Source: Wuchereria bancrofti
Taxonomy: Eukaryota; Nematoda; Chromadorea; Rhabditida; Onchocercidae
Direction: 5' to 3'
DNA: 64,000 nt
Assembly (NCBI GenBank): GCA_005281725.1
Contig: SSBO01000012.1
Coordinates: 18,938,525-19,002,524 of the forward strand
Part shown: positions 49,346-62,982 of the stretch, piece by piece
Numbering within the stretch: the first letter of the stretch is position 1
How the letters are laid out: each line of letters begins with the position of its first letter
Program-made: the position numbers and the translations under genes
The notes under the pieces: model-generated
What the model saw: the letters and a program-made list of their open reading frames with translations, nothing else
The model's database searches: none
What the model was told of the DNA's origin: nothing

Positions 49346-52300
49346 CTGAAAACTTTTATGAAATTATAGGCATTTGAATATTGTTAAATAAAATTATTAA
49401 TGGAACATCAAATGGTCATTATTGTTGATAATTTTTTTTTTCCAAAACAACTATCATTTTCATACATATCATTATTTTAATTTCGGTTTTTTTTCTCGCA
49501 TTTTCTTGGCTTTTTTGCTTTTTCATGTAAATAAACGCAATAGACTATTGCTATTAGATGCAAAATCTAAAATCTGAAATTAAGAAAAGAAATTTTAAAG
49601 AAAATCGAATTTATTCAATTTGTTCAAATGTTCGATCTTCTATTCTAATAAATAGCAAAAAGAACAAAAACACAGAGAAAAAAGAGAAGAAACTAACAGC
49701 ATCTTCTCGCTGTGACATATAATAAGTCGAAATAATAATGGAAACTCGAAAAGTTATTTAGTTGACTGAGAAAAGAGAATGAATTTTTTTTTTTTTTTTT
49801 AAGAGAGAATTAAACAAACGAAATATGTATGAATTAGAGATGAAAGAAGGATTGAAAAGTGTAATAAAAATGTTGTATTAAAGTGAATAAAGTGCAAAAA
49901 TTTCAAAATAATTATTTAGAAAATTGATTTTTACAAAGTTTTAAGGAAGCAAAAAAACAGTTAATTTTGTCCTTTGTAAAATACTTCGCTGATGACAAAA
50001 ACTGATTCTTCAAATGAAAAGAAGAAAAAAACTTTGCTTTCTAAAAGTTTTATTTGCTCAGCAATAAAGTTAAACCGATCTCAGAAATCAACCATTTCAA
50101 TCAGATTTGATGGTAATATTTAAAAACGGAAATTTTTTTTTTGGTTTTTGATAATTTTAAAATTGACAAAAGAAATGAATAAGTAATTTTCTGCAATTCT
50201 ATTGCTGTTATATAATGAAGTTATCAGTTTTAAAAGTGAAATTCAAATTGAGACCGTAGTTGAAATTAAATTTATCAGAAAATATTCATATGACATCTCG
50301 AATATAAAGAAAACCAGTCTTTATATTCAGATTATTATCACACAAACGACATTGGTACAGAATGTTTGAAGGTCTTCTTCCTTGTTGTATCAGTGATAAG
50401 ACTGAAGAAAAGTTAAAATGAAGTGGGTCAATTATTTATTGTAAATTATATTATTCATAATTTAGTTTAAAAAAAATAAATGTCTTTAATTAAATTTTCA
50501 ATTTAATATCACTGTTGCCTTTAATTTGTGCTTTCTTTTTCCTTTTTTGATAATATTATATTTTATAATTGCGTAATTATTTATTCATTATGATATTGTT
50601 ATTTATACTTTGTTCTAAAAAGTACTTTCATCCTTTTGATTGATAATAAAATTTGAAAACCCATTGTTTTGATTTGTTATCTTTTCTTCTTCATTTTTCT
50701 CCTCACAAACATTTCATGAAATAATATTTACAAAATATTAACTATAAATATCTATGTAAAAATGTAATCGCCAGATTATAACATAAATTAAGAAATGAAA
50801 TGCAATAATCACAATGCATCTTTAAAATTTATTTTATACCTCTTATCACTGCAAAACTATTTAGAATTGTTTGCAAAAAAAGGTGAAATATAAGTGTTTC
50901 ATTGAAATGATAACGAAACTAATAGAAATTTGTTTTCAGATTTTTTATGAAATCAGGAAAAAATTAACAGTTATCTCTTCTTGCTTCATTTTTCTCTTTA
51001 CAAACATTTCATGAAATATTTACAAAATATTGAATGTAAAAAATATCTATGCATATTTTTGTACATTATATGAGCAATTAGTTTGAAACATTGGAAAAAT
51101 GAAATTACTAATTGTTCACAAATAAAATTAAAAATAAACAGTTAGTTTTATTTCCAAAAAAAAAAAAACACAAATTTTTATCCTCCATATTATTTTTTCT
51201 ATTATTTGAGTTAAACTATCAAAAATTTCAACTCTTTCTAACTAACGTAAAAGTAAACTAATCAATAAAATATCACAATTTGTTTTTGTTACTTAAAAAG
51301 AATGAAAAAGCAAAAAGTTAGCAGAAAAAGGAACAACAATCAATTTTATCAATACAACAACATTTAGCGGTAATTGAAAATAATTGAAAATGCAGAATTA
51401 TTATTATTTTCTACAAAGTGAATTAACACAAAATGAATAGTAAAAAATTTTATCATTCGATAAAAATATTTGAAAAAAAAAACAGATTTTTATTATCACT
51501 TCTTTTTTTTGTACAAATCGTTGTGTTATTTATATATTATTTTATTTCAAAGAATTGATATTTAAAAAAAATTTGTGCTTAGTGGTAAAATTTATTGTAT
51601 CTTTATTTATATCACTATTATTATTATCACCATAATCACCATCACCACCATTATTATGAATTTGAGATTTTAAAAATAAATGAAAGAAAAATTCTTTTTT
51701 ATGATAAATTAATAATTTGGAAAATTTCTTAATATCAGAAAGAGAAAGAAGAATGAAATCAATATATAGTAAATATATCATTACGATTATATTGGAACAT
51801 ACTGTTATATATTATTACTTGAGAAATAAAAGAAAATACTGAATTGAATTTAAAAAACAGTTCCAATGATAATTGTATAATTTGTTGCCTTGCTAATTAT
51901 TAATTTTCTTTTTTTCTTTTATTTCAATAAAATATTTCAATAAACTATAGATCAGAAATATGCGAGCCCTTAAAAAATTTGAAATTTAACAATTTAAAAA
52001 ANTTTCCTGATTTGTGTTTTTCTCCCTAACATTGCACCGAAATATATCTTTGCTACTCCGACCAAATCGTGAACCATTCAGAATTCACTAGGAATTGGTC
52101 TAAGCACAATGAACAAGCCAAAGTCAACTTGGAAATGTCATTGGATCATGGGACTTGTTTAAATCGATAATGTTCAATATTATCTTCTGTTACTTGTTTC
52201 TTTATATCCTTTGGTTGTAAAATTAGTGTATGATATGATATCATCAATGCAAAATAACATCATTTATTCAACATCTATTCAGCAAATACTTATTCAACCT

Positions 52301-52925
52301 TTTCCTTTCATTACCTTTTTTTATTCAGCCTATAAAATAGCAATACGTAATTAACAAAAATTATTTCTACTCATTTTCTTGTCCTTAATAATGCTTTCTA
52401 TATGCTATAATTTCCCATATGCTATTGAATCTTTAAAATTATGCTAATGAAAATTTCAATTTTACCATACACATTTCCAATCTCATTTCATATTCATAGA
52501 AAAGTCAACGTATATTACTAATTAATGGTTCAGCTGTAAATTCCAGATGAAGTTTGTTCCTGTTAAACTTATTGTAATTGTATTCACTTTCATTTTGATT
52601 ATTTTGTGATCTTTCTTCCTCTTCTTATTTATCATGCAGGTTTTTCAAATTTTTTTTTATATCTATAGAGAAAGATTTCATTTATTGCAAATTTACGAAA
52701 CGTTGAACCACAAAATTTCTACGTTTATCATGAATATTTATTTATTTGTCTATTTAATTAATATTTATTTATTTGTCTAATTTATCTGTTTATTTATCTA
52801 TTTATTTATTTATCTACTTACTTACTTATTTAATTATTTATAATTGTAATCGTCTTATAAAAAGATTTTATTTGTTGTAAATTTACGAAGCAATAAAGCA
52901 TAAAATTTCTAGGTTTATCATAAAT
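49346..52925. other. AT-rich intergenic region
   Basis: No supported gene. A coding-like plus-strand stretch at about 50310-50420 (two overlapping open frames after an acceptor) could not be linked to other exons. A (TTATTTAT)n-like run lies at 52733-52850. N at 52002 marks the left edge of the duplicate 52003-52576. Confidence 0.5.
52003..52576. repeat. Duplicate block, partner 44506-45079
   Basis: A 574-base block, apparently identical to 44506-45079, starting immediately after the single N at 52002. It forms the 5' flank of the receptor gene. Confidence 0.92.
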
Positions 52926-55844
52926 ATGGATTCATGTAAGCATGCAAATGAGTTGGCTCACAATGTCGCATTAAACATTGTTCTTATTATTGTGATTATC
53001 ATATCGGCGATAGCAGTTCTTGTTGAAATATGGATAATATTTAAGACAACAAATCGTATTTTACTACATCAAAATACTCGAATTTTGATTATAGTACATC
53101 AGTTGTGGCTTATTCTTCATTGCATCGCAAGGTTCATTTTTTCATTTCACTTTTAAAGAATTTTTACTTTCTGTAACTTTTTTTTCTCTGCAATGGTCAA
53201 TGAAAAATTTTTCTGCAATGGTCAATGAACAGTACTGCAATAATATTATACTCTTTCAATTCATTTAAAAAATTTTTCATAAATTGATTCAAAAACTATG
53301 CACAAAGAAGTGATTAAAACACAAATAAAAAAGTAAAATATTGGCGAAAATAGAAAAGACAATCAATTGAGTAGTATTTCATCAAATAAAAACTGTAAAT
53401 AAGCAATAAATTAATGTGCAAAGAAACTGATTAGTTAATTGATTGCTGATTGATCATATAGTGACAATGAGCGAATGTTTTGGAATTCAAACGAAGACAA
53501 ACTCACTAACTCTGAAAAGCCATTCATAGTCAAGCGAAAAAGTTTAAAGAACTATATCGATCGTTCATACATATTGCTGGTAAATTTATTATTTCATAGA
53601 ATATTTGCCCATACCTATGTACTGGTAGCATATCACAAGACGCATGTTGATCCGTGTGGGTATATGACACTTCTATGGGAATGTTTCATGATGCGAACAC
53701 CGATATCTGTGACACTATTTTTAAATGCGGCTTCGATACCGACAGTAGTCATTGAGCGGGCTATCGCTACGTATTTCTCATCGAGATATGAAAATTTTGG
53801 AAAAAGTATCGCCGTTATACTTATCGTAATACAGGTACAGAAGAGAATTTAAATCTGTTTTCAATGATTTATTTAGTGATTTAGTTTAATGATTTAATTT
53901 AATATTTTCATAACATTTCAAAACAAATGAAAAAAAAACAATGTGTAATTTAAATTTTAATTCTATGTGAATGAAGTGTAAAATACTTCTAACAACTTGG
54001 CTGAATAATTGATGCAGGAAAATTGCCGTTTTTCCAAGGATAACCAAATAATACTTTAAAATACTTCGACATACAACATGGAATATTAACCTTCAATATT
54101 AATATCTGAAAACTATTCTGTAATTTCAATATTTCAGTTAACCATTGGTATTGGCAGTTTCCTATTTATTAGTAGTAATTTCAAATTGTTCGATTCAGAG
54201 AAAGTGGTTTATTGTTCGACGGCGAATAAAGAAAACGCACTAAGATCTGCTGCTGTCCTAGGCTTTTATGCGACCATCGATTCTATCTCTGCTTTAACCT
54301 TCCCAGTTTTATTTTGCATTAATAAGGCAATTTTGATTTATTACTTACAAAAAGATCCATCGACAAGTTATCTAACGAGTAAATTGATGCAAATGTTACT
54401 TTGATCTAAATTTTCTTCAAGAAATTGGCGGTAAGTGATGCACAACTACATGTGAAATCTGATTAATCTGTTAAAGATATTCCTGTGGCTAGACACTTGA
54501 GCAGAAAAGTGGAATAAGAATATTTGAATGAAACATGGGACTATCAAGACTAAATTGGCATTGGCTACTTTTTTGACCTATTGGCCTTATACTCTTAATA
54601 TGTCGAATTTGTACCACCGATTCAATCGCATCACTGGAATAATTTTTCTGTTTTGTATGAATGAATGAAGTCATTACCTGTGGAGAAGTAAACACAATCT
54701 TTTTGTTACTTCTTGGTTTCACTCTATCACCATTTGCATTTATTCAGAGATTTCACCGAAACAAAATTCATGTCAACTTATCACATCGTTATCAAATCAC
54801 GGAAAATATAAGTTCTCTCCAAACATTATCACCAATAGTGGCATTTCATTCTGTATTTCTGGCACTTTATTTGGGCGCACTGTTTATGTACTTTGCTATC
54901 GACTTCAAATTTTCACCAAAACAGTTTGCTATTTATCTCGAAAGTTCGTTTCTTGTCTTATAGTTTTTATCTAATTCATTTTTCTAACAGAAAATGTGTA
55001 AATAAGTAATCATGAACAAATATGAATGAGCCGAAATTAAACAGATTTAGAATTAAAAAAATGTTCAGTTAATAATAGTAAAACGAAATTTTGTTCCAAT
55101 TGACCCTATTTCAAGCAATACGGAGACAATGAAAAAATCGCTTAGAATCTATAAAATGTGGCCAATATAAAAAGCAAAATAAATATAAGAAACTATTTAG
55201 AAAATTTTTAACAATTAAACATAAATAATAAATATAAAATTAGCCAGCTATAAGTCACAAAATTATTTGCAAATTATGGGAAGAATGAGTAGTTGAGAAA
55301 GGATTCAACAATAATTTGAGTATTATTTATTACACTCATTGAAATTTTAACTTTTATATTGCATTCTGAATTATCGACGTCTCATCTATTTTTTGAATAT
55401 CACTGTCGTATAAATTGCACAGTTTACGGAAGTGATGCTACAAACTTATTTACTAATTTTAGTGTGAGTTTAACAATGTTTATGCTAATTTCACTGAAAT
55501 TCAGGTGTGCAACTAACTCCGTTATACGCATTAACTTTACCAATTGCTATAGTTTGGACAGAAAAATACGTCAGGAAAACTACCCAAGAAAATCGTCGGA
55601 AGGCTATCGAATTAACGGGCAGTGAAGCAGCTAACCACTATTTTGTATGTATTTTGATGCATTTTATCATTTAATGCTAGAGAGAATTATTAGATATAAA
55701 AATTGTCAAAGAAAGGTAGTTAAACAGATTAGCTTCCATATAAGCATTGTTATGAGTATATCAAATGTATTCATAATGAATCTTTAAAATTTGATTTGTT
55801 TTTTTCAGACAATTTTTGAGACAGCTGCAGGAAAGAATGGTTGA
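52926..55844 (+). CDS. Nematode serpentine chemoreceptor (Sra/Srab-like 7TM)
   Basis: G-protein-coupled chemosensory receptor of a nematode-only superfamily. Exons: 52926-53131, 53462-53834, about 54138-54383, about 54671-54943, 55505-55644 and 55809-55844 (stop TGA). Most joins keep phase. Seven hydrophobic segments are spread over them, for example IVLIIVIIISAIAVLVEIWI in exon 1 and SIAVILIVIQLTIGIGSFLF across exons 2-3. Family marks include the RTPISVTLFLNAASIPTVVI...ER segment, the intracellular LSHRYQITENI motif (L.xRYQ..EN in Sra/Srab) and the last helix LTPLYALTLPIAIVWTEKYV. The exon 3 to exon 4 join is unsettled: the best donor (GTAAGT, 54431) comes after an in-frame TGA at 54402. The gene may be intact by an alternative donor or damaged. 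Part of the locus is duplicated at 44506-45190. Confidence 0.8.
53188..53229. repeat. 17-bp direct repeat in a receptor intron
   Basis: CTGCAATGGTCAATGAA occurs at 53188-53204 and again at 53213-53229. Confidence 0.95.
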
Positions 55845-57716
55845 AAATTAGGAAGATCACTTGGCAGTATGAATGTGCGTCTCAACATTGAATGTACTTG
55901 AAAGGAGAAAAGAGAGTAGATCTGAAAATTGTCGCCAAGGGATTTTAGAGAAATTAAAAATGTCGTCTCTTATTAAATCCAATTGATAGCATATATTTGC
56001 TATAAGTAAAATTATTTCCAGTAGAAACATTTTCCGATGCATAAATTTCAAAAAAGTGAATGTATATTTAGAAAATATTGCCATTTTCATCTTTTTTTTT
56101 AATCAGAACCTTCTCGAAATTTCAGTTCATTTCCTCCAAACATCTATTTGGATAAATTCATTTACTCATCGAACAATATAACTTCATTTTAATAGCCGAA
56201 ATATCAATTGCCGAAATATCCTTTACATTATTATGTTTGAATTGCTTGAGGAATGATGAATTATTTATTACATTATTCTTATTTTTTCATTTCTTGAAAT
56301 TACGATAATAACTACTGCAGAAAGTGGGTTGTATAATAAAATAGTTTCACTGCAAAAGTTATCTTCAATTGCATAGAATAAAAGTATGAAATTATGAAGA
56401 GAATAAAATGTTTTGGCATCATTGTTTGGCCGTAGGCGGTGGACGCAAAGCTCAGCCTTATTTGTGCATTAATTTAAAAACAAATCATAGAATAATGAGA
56501 CGAGCGACTGTTGACACATTAATTGTTTCACTTCAGATTCATTTAATTAGTTTTGTTAGGCAATGAAAAGTTTGGCTTTTATTTTAGTAATGTTGCCGAA
56601 GATTACTTCTGCTGCTTGAACAATGAATTTGCATTCATCGGAAATACTTTAAGAAAAAGATAGAAGTGGTTGCAGTTACTCATTACTGATGTAACTTACA
56701 TTGATTTGTGTCCAGAACTTGCAGGGTGATCTACCGGATGATCTTTACTTTTTGCATAGCAAAGTTATTTTAACATTGCAAGTAAATTTGATTTATAACA
56801 AAGAAATTCAAGTGAATAAAAATTTGATAGTCTTTTAACAATGAAATATAAGTTTGGCTATCAGACTAAAAGGTTTTAACAATTAAAGAGCAATTTTTAG
56901 CATATTAAGCACATATTCCAGACAATTCCAAGTAAGCTCAGCTACAGTTGGAAGATGTGTATTGGTTAAGTGATTTCTTATTTAAAATATTAAATTGAAA
57001 CAGTTTTGTATTTGTCTAAAGAACATTCAAATAAGGCAGTTTTTAGTTTTATGTATTTAATGCATTTATTGCGATATATTTATAAATCGGCTTTTCCGAT
57101 AATTGTGACACACAATACTGACTAATTCAGTCCTGTTTTCTGTAGTATTTTGTATTCCACTGCATTAGTTGGCACCTTTCGGAAGTGTACATAAAGTATT
57201 TTACGGATCAGAGACAATATAATAAAAAAAATCAAAGTTCTATCAAATATGCAAGAATTTTAATGAAAAGTATGATCAGTAAAGCAATTTCGATCGTTCT
57301 GTTTGGTTCGGTTAATTCATTGCTTGTCAAATTTGTTGACTATTTTCTCATTGTATAATTCTTTTATTCCTTTTTTAATTTCTTTCAATCCAAACTGTAA
57401 GTATAAACAAACACCAAAGGGGAACTTTCGCAATCGATAATAGTTGTCGATCACATAAGTTTTGACTTTATTTCACTAAGAACTTCTAATAGAATTTTTG
57501 TCTACAGGTTGTAATTTCTGGCTGTAGAATGCCTTATTTTTCATCATCGAAAACAAGGAAATATTTCGTGTTTGGAAGTTTTATCAATCTACGGTATAAA
57601 ATATTATTCAAATTTTTTCTATCTTTTAAGCAAGCTGATACATCGGGAAAAGTTGGAAGCTAAATTTTAAAAACTTGATGACAGCATTGCACTTGCTCTT
57701 CTATCACTTTTTTGTT

Positions 57717-57974
57717 TTATTCGATAAAGAAAAAACTTCTAGCCTCGACTCGACCCTTTGTTGGAAAATAGTTAGCTCTGATTAGCTGATCTAAATATTT
57801 CCAATTGTCTCTAAATTGTTCAACTAATTTTGTGCCACTATAATTAACAATGTTACTGCAATTTAATATTCTTGAGAATTGGAACTTTTTTAAGTCGTCA
57901 ATATCGATAATTTTAAAGAAATTCTTGCTATTTATAGTCTCACAATGTTTTCCGAGGAAAAAAAATAAATGCAC
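57717..57974 (-). CDS. Hypothetical 85-residue open frame
   Basis: A single-exon frame from ATG 57974 to a stop at 57717. It is rich in Lys, Phe, Asp and Asn, without signal peptide or known motif. There is no splice or promoter support. It may be chance in AT-rich DNA. Confidence 0.22.
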   Translation of the reverse strand: MHLFFFLGKHCETINSKNFFKIIDIDDLKKFQFSRILNCSNIVNYSGTKLVEQFRDNWKYLDQLIRANYFPTKGRVEARSFFFIE

Positions 57975-58134
57975 TGATCTATTTCCTGATAAGAACAGAT
58001 TTGATATTTACTTCACAAGTTGCTTTCTGCTAATGTTACATATCTTGACTTCACTTTGTTTTTATATGCTTGTTTAAACAATTTTGGAAATAAACATTCA
58101 GTTTACAACTAAAATTTGAGATTTTTACATCTTT

Positions 58135-59202
58135 ATGTTCATTGCAAATCAGTGAGAGTTCGGTCATCCTTAATTTAAGTATTTACAAATTAAAAATTGA
58201 AAACTTGATTACGGTGAAGTTGAAATTTAGCTTATGGAAATTAATTACCCACTGAAATAGTACTCATTAAGTTACCCAGTTCCCTGTCAAACGTGATAAT
58301 TTGCAGTAAATTCTTGAAGTTTTAGCTTTACATACAGTGAAGCAATTTCTTAAAATTAACACATTCATAAACAATCTACCATTGTTGTGCATATTTTTGT
58401 GTTCGTGCATTGTCAGACATTAACCTTTTGGAGACAATGCCTTACCTTTTAAATCTTATAATGAATGCTATATATAGTGATTAGAAGAAGGAAACAGTAA
58501 TTAGATTAATGTATTGATTACAAAGTGACTATCAATAACTTACTGCTATAATCTGATATCAGAAAATTATTCAAAACAAATGGGAAAGTTTTTTTCTTTC
58601 CTAATTCTTGTCGAGGAAGTTCTTTAATTGGTATTTTTGTTGCTGTCATAACTCTAAAGCGTTGACAATAACTTTATTGTTTCTTTACTACGGTACAATA
58701 TCGCGCATATGCAATAATAGGAAAGAAATGAATAATAAACGGTAAATATTAGATTATACCAATAGTTCACCAAATGTTTGTTAACTTTTCGCAGTTTCAG
58801 TTTTTGGCCGTCCTTTCTTCGTCTCATCAATGTTACGGCTGTTACTATGCCACCATTTGTTGAAAGTGAATTGATGCATAAGTGTTGAAATGAAACGTAT
58901 CAGCGCTTGCTGTACTGATTTAGACAAAGGTTTTAATTCCTCATAAATTACAACAAAGCGCATGATTATAGCGAGTGAAGGACTGTCAATTTCAGATGAT
59001 CTTTACTCTTTATGTAGTAGAAGTTGACCTTTAACACTAAGTTATGTAGATGTCAACTGGCCACATTGCAATGAATGGTACTGAATGAATTTGTGATATA
59101 AAAATTGAATATCTGATTGTTTCTTCATCGTTTTCTCCTGATAAAATGCTAATCACTTTCTACCATATATATTTTTTTCTAACAATAAAATGCTGTAATT
59201 TC
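58135..59202. repeat. Segmental duplicate, copy 2 (partner 40112-41230)
   Basis: Same orientation as copy 1. It lacks the internal tandem repeat of copy 1 and differs at scattered bases. Beyond 59202 it continues into unrelated single-copy sequence, whereas copy 1 is broken by an N at the equivalent position. Confidence 0.9.
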
Positions 59203-59902
59203 CTTTTAAAATGTTGTGCATAGTGATTAAATTTTAACTTCAAAATCCAAGCAGTCGAAAATATAAAATTCTAAGTGCTAATATTATTTATTTAAATCTT
59301 AAATTTGTTTAGTAGGCATAAAAGTTGTAATCGTTTTTTCACCTTGAAAAAAATTAAATGATTTTTTTCTGTCTTTCCAGAAATTCTTGAAGTCATTCTA
59401 GTGGAAAATTACAGATTTCCTTATACAAAAGCAAAAAATTTAATTCCTTTATACCTATAACCTTTTTTTTTACTAATAACACTTACACATGCAGCATTTT
59501 CTTATCCATTCTCAAATATTCAGCACTTACATTCACAACAAATATACTTAATAAATTTTTTTCTGAGACATCCAAAGAGATTTGCGATGCGAAATTGTTC
59601 AGTGAAAGTTCAGTGAAACATTTCCAATATTTCTTTCGCTTTTTCATCTTTTATTTCTCTTTCTTTATAACAGTACTATTCCTTTAAATGTGACAAAATT
59701 TCGGTTTTTTTCAAAACAAAATTTCGATCTATCGCCTACTTTCCAACACATTTAATCTTATTTCTTCGTCCATTTCATGCAAAAGTCCCAGTACTTTCCT
59801 GGCTTTTTGAAAAAGTTCTCAGTATATTCCGGAATGCAAGTATTATTTGCTTCAGAATGATTTATTGCACTATTTATGCATGTATCACTTTTTCATTCAA
59901 TT

Positions 59903-62900
59903 TCAAAGTAATATAGCTTTAATTTTTGGCTGATTTTCAGATTTCTCGTCAAAACATATCCCAGCATACTGACAAATAAATTGACTATGTGCTCGTACAT
60001 CGATGAAAACACTTCCGTCTAAAGTAATATCGACGATTGGTTCATCCGTCGCTGGAATTTGATTGGTAGGTATATAAATTTTGAAATTTCTAAACAAGTC
60101 TTTGCATACTTTGTTTTGAATTTCTACAACTTATTGAAGCAATTAATAATAAAAAATAATAATACCAACTAATAATAAAGTAATAAATAAATAGCAATAA
60201 CGATAGTAAAGATGAAGTGTCAAATGATAGAAAGAAGATTTCAAAGTTTTTTTTTTGTTAAAAAATGTAATAAAATGAATGAGAAAATCACTTTGCTATC
60301 TTAAAAAAGGATGTCTAATAGAAAAATCAAAAAGAATTAACTATGTATCAGTTCTTTCAAAAGTTACCAGCTTATATCATATAAGTAAATGAAATTTACT
60401 TGGACTTTTCTGAAAATATACTGAAATTTAAAATACCATCTTTACTGTTAATTGCCATATTAATAATTCGACAATCTGTCCCAGCAGAAGCAACTCCAGC
60501 AATGTTCCATGTGCCACTTTCAGTCTTGAACATTAATCCGGCACCACTATCACCCTGTTTGAAGAAAAAAATTGCTTTAAGTTGTCTAAATTCTTGAACA
60601 ATTTTATTTAAGTTTCAAATTTTAAAATTTTGGGAATTACGAAATATATTTCTACTTACCGAACACATATTTGTTTCTTGTAATTCGGATGTGCATAATT
60701 GGTCATCTATTCCATCCGGAATTTGATGTTCCAGAATACAGTCGATACGTGTGACATTTATTGTCGATAATGCTGTTGTTTTTTTCATTCGAGTTGCTAA
60801 AAAAAAACACCAGCACTGCTAGAAGTAATAGTTTATTTTGCAACCAATTAAATTTTCTGTACTTCAAGATTTAAACATGGAAATTTGTAAAGTACCTTTA
60901 ACAGTTTTGTAAATTTGAAAAAAAAAAATTATTTGATGAAAAAATTACTTGTTCGTTTGAAGATGACAATTCATTTGTGAAAATTTGCTAATTATGACAA
61001 ATAAAACTTACGATCAGAACCTCTGGCATACAAAGTGAAAGTTTTCGGTATAAAATCATGCGGTTGTGTAATGCATGCAACATCATCCAGTGGTGCCGAA
61101 AATTTTATAATAATTTTCAAAAGAAAATTTTAAAAAATTTAAATAAGTTTGTAAAAATTGAACTAAAACAAAAATTAACCATTCTTAATTTAACAGTAAC
61201 GATAGCAATATCATTGTGTAAGCAAGGACCCGTGAGATAATCAGCCGGAATTGCTATCTGCAACAATATCACGTTTCATACGTACACATATGTCATAAGA
61301 TTTACGTTTCAAGTTATAATTAGTTATAATTATTTTATAATTGTTATTATAATTATTTATCGTTATCATTATCTACCTATTAGATCAGATAGAAATATCG
61401 GAGACAAACACTCATTTACAATTATTGCAGAAGTAATTCTGATGGTATATGTGTGAAAACATTGGACGAAGACTTCAGTTCAAAGTTTCATAAAATAAGG
61501 CAAATATTAAATGGTCTTCAAAGAATAAATTGAAAAATCAAATAAACTTAAAAATTCTAAATTAAATTTGAAATAAATTCAAGTATTGAAAAAAAAATAC
61601 AAATTTCGATGTAGTATTTGATAAAAAAAAAAATTTTTATTTTTGCAAACAACGAATTACATTTTTAATATTTACTGATCGTGCCATTTGTTGAAAATCT
61701 GAACAAACATCTTTGGAAAATGGTAAACAACCGCCACCATAATACACTTTCCATTTTTTACTGCTAAATATTTGGGTTACAGTTCTTCTGAAATTATTTG
61801 AAACTTTCTGTTACAACTTTTTAAAAATTTCTCATCAGTTAATTAATTTTTTCAATATTGCCAACAAATCTGTCGTTTCGTGTAAATCATTGGTAATTAG
61901 TTGCTGATTACTTGAGCTTATAATCTTTAAAAAGGAAAGCTAACAATTTCAACTGCTTAAAATTTCAAGAAAAAAAGCAATTTATACAAAAAACAATACA
62001 GAGCAAATTTTGGTTAAAAAAAGATTGGAATAGTTACTTACTGTTCACAATCTTTTTGGATAAAACAATGGGCAGCTGTTAACACATGCCTATCTGATAT
62101 CATTGTGCCGGAACAACCTAATAGCATACCTCAAAATTCATCATTTCAATTTCGTTTTAGAGGAAAAGGGAGGTTAGTGTTTAAACTTATTGAATATAAT
62201 ATTGTTACCAACAGGTTATTCAATTTCAATAAAAAATTTGATAAGTTTGTATTTAATGAACGATCACTAAGCATAAAAAATTTATAACTGTATCTTCTAT
62301 AATTGAAAAAAAAAAGAGTAAATTGTACCATTTTTTGAATATTGTAAATGAACTGAAAATGGTGCTTCAATTTGTTTCACATTGACACCACCCATTAAGA
62401 AACGCGCAATTACCTTATTTGTTTGTTTATTTGTTATCGTTTCACGAGCAAAACGTCGAGGTGCGTAAAATTAATTCGATTAAATGTATGAATCTTTTTT
62501 TATTTAAATTATATTCATTTATGTAAAATATAATTATGAGATGATTGAATAAAATAATTGGGAACAATTTCTTTACAGAAAATAAAGAAAATTTCTTTAT
62601 AGAAAATAATGTTTGTACCAAATCTGTTTATATTAATCGTATATTACACGTACAGAACACGTAAATCAAGGTTATCATCAACGTATGTATGTAAATGTAA
62701 CTTATCGTTAATTTATTTTTCCTCATAATGCAAAAAAAGCTATTTGTCATGTTGTTGGAACTATTAAATAACACGCAAAATTTATATGAGTTAAACGTAA
62801 AATGTAAATATTATAATCATTAGAGTGAAATTTTTGAAGTGTAAATTTAAATAGTAAAAAGTATATTTACGCACGTGAAAATCATTCATATTATCAGCTC

Positions 62901-62982
62901 GGCATCTCATCCATAACCTTTCAAGTTCCTCTGTTGTCAGCCGTGATAACAATTCCGCTGTTTCATCAACAAATAAGACCAT
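59903..62982 (-). CDS. Trypsin-like serine protease (S1) with C-terminal extension
   Basis: Secreted-type endopeptidase. Minus-strand exons: about 62982-62878, about 62425-62329, 62117-62042, 61787-61676, 61257-61180, about 61100-61012, 60796-60660, 60554-60446 and 60123-59903 (stop TGA 59905-59903). Catalytic His is in LTAAHCF, Asp in HNDIAIV and Ser in GDSGAG, all in S1 order. ARFLMGG marks the zymogen cleavage point (normally R|IVGG). Joins through 61676 and from 61012 to the end keep phase. The acceptors before the 62425 and 61100 exons were not found, so those borders are approximate. The N-terminal piece (MVLFVDETAELLSRLTTEEL) is polar after a short hydrophobic stretch. After the catalytic domain, about 70 further residues follow (KVCKDLFRNFKIYIPTNQIP to PKIKAILL), with extra Cys. 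The layout resembles nematode S1 proteases with a C-terminal extension. Confidence 0.85.

Larger units (their letters stand above)
55845..59902. other. Intergenic region with a duplicated segment
   Basis: No confident gene. A minus-strand frame at 57974-57717 (85 residues, FKIIDIDDLKKFQFSRILNC and LVEQFRDNWKYLDQLIRANY) has coding-like composition and a natural ATG, but no recognised domain. Positions 58135-59202 duplicate 40112-41230. Confidence 0.45.

Noticed and set aside
50310..50420. Coding-like plus-strand stretch after an acceptor
   Set aside because: Two frames are open, neither joins another exon, no known family.
51542..51781. Minus-strand frame with an Asn/Asp/Gly repeat
   Set aside because: Produced by a (TNN)n-type simple repeat of ATT/ACC units.
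56401..56470. Small GC-rich patch
   Set aside because: No folding partner, tRNA-like features or open frame of note.
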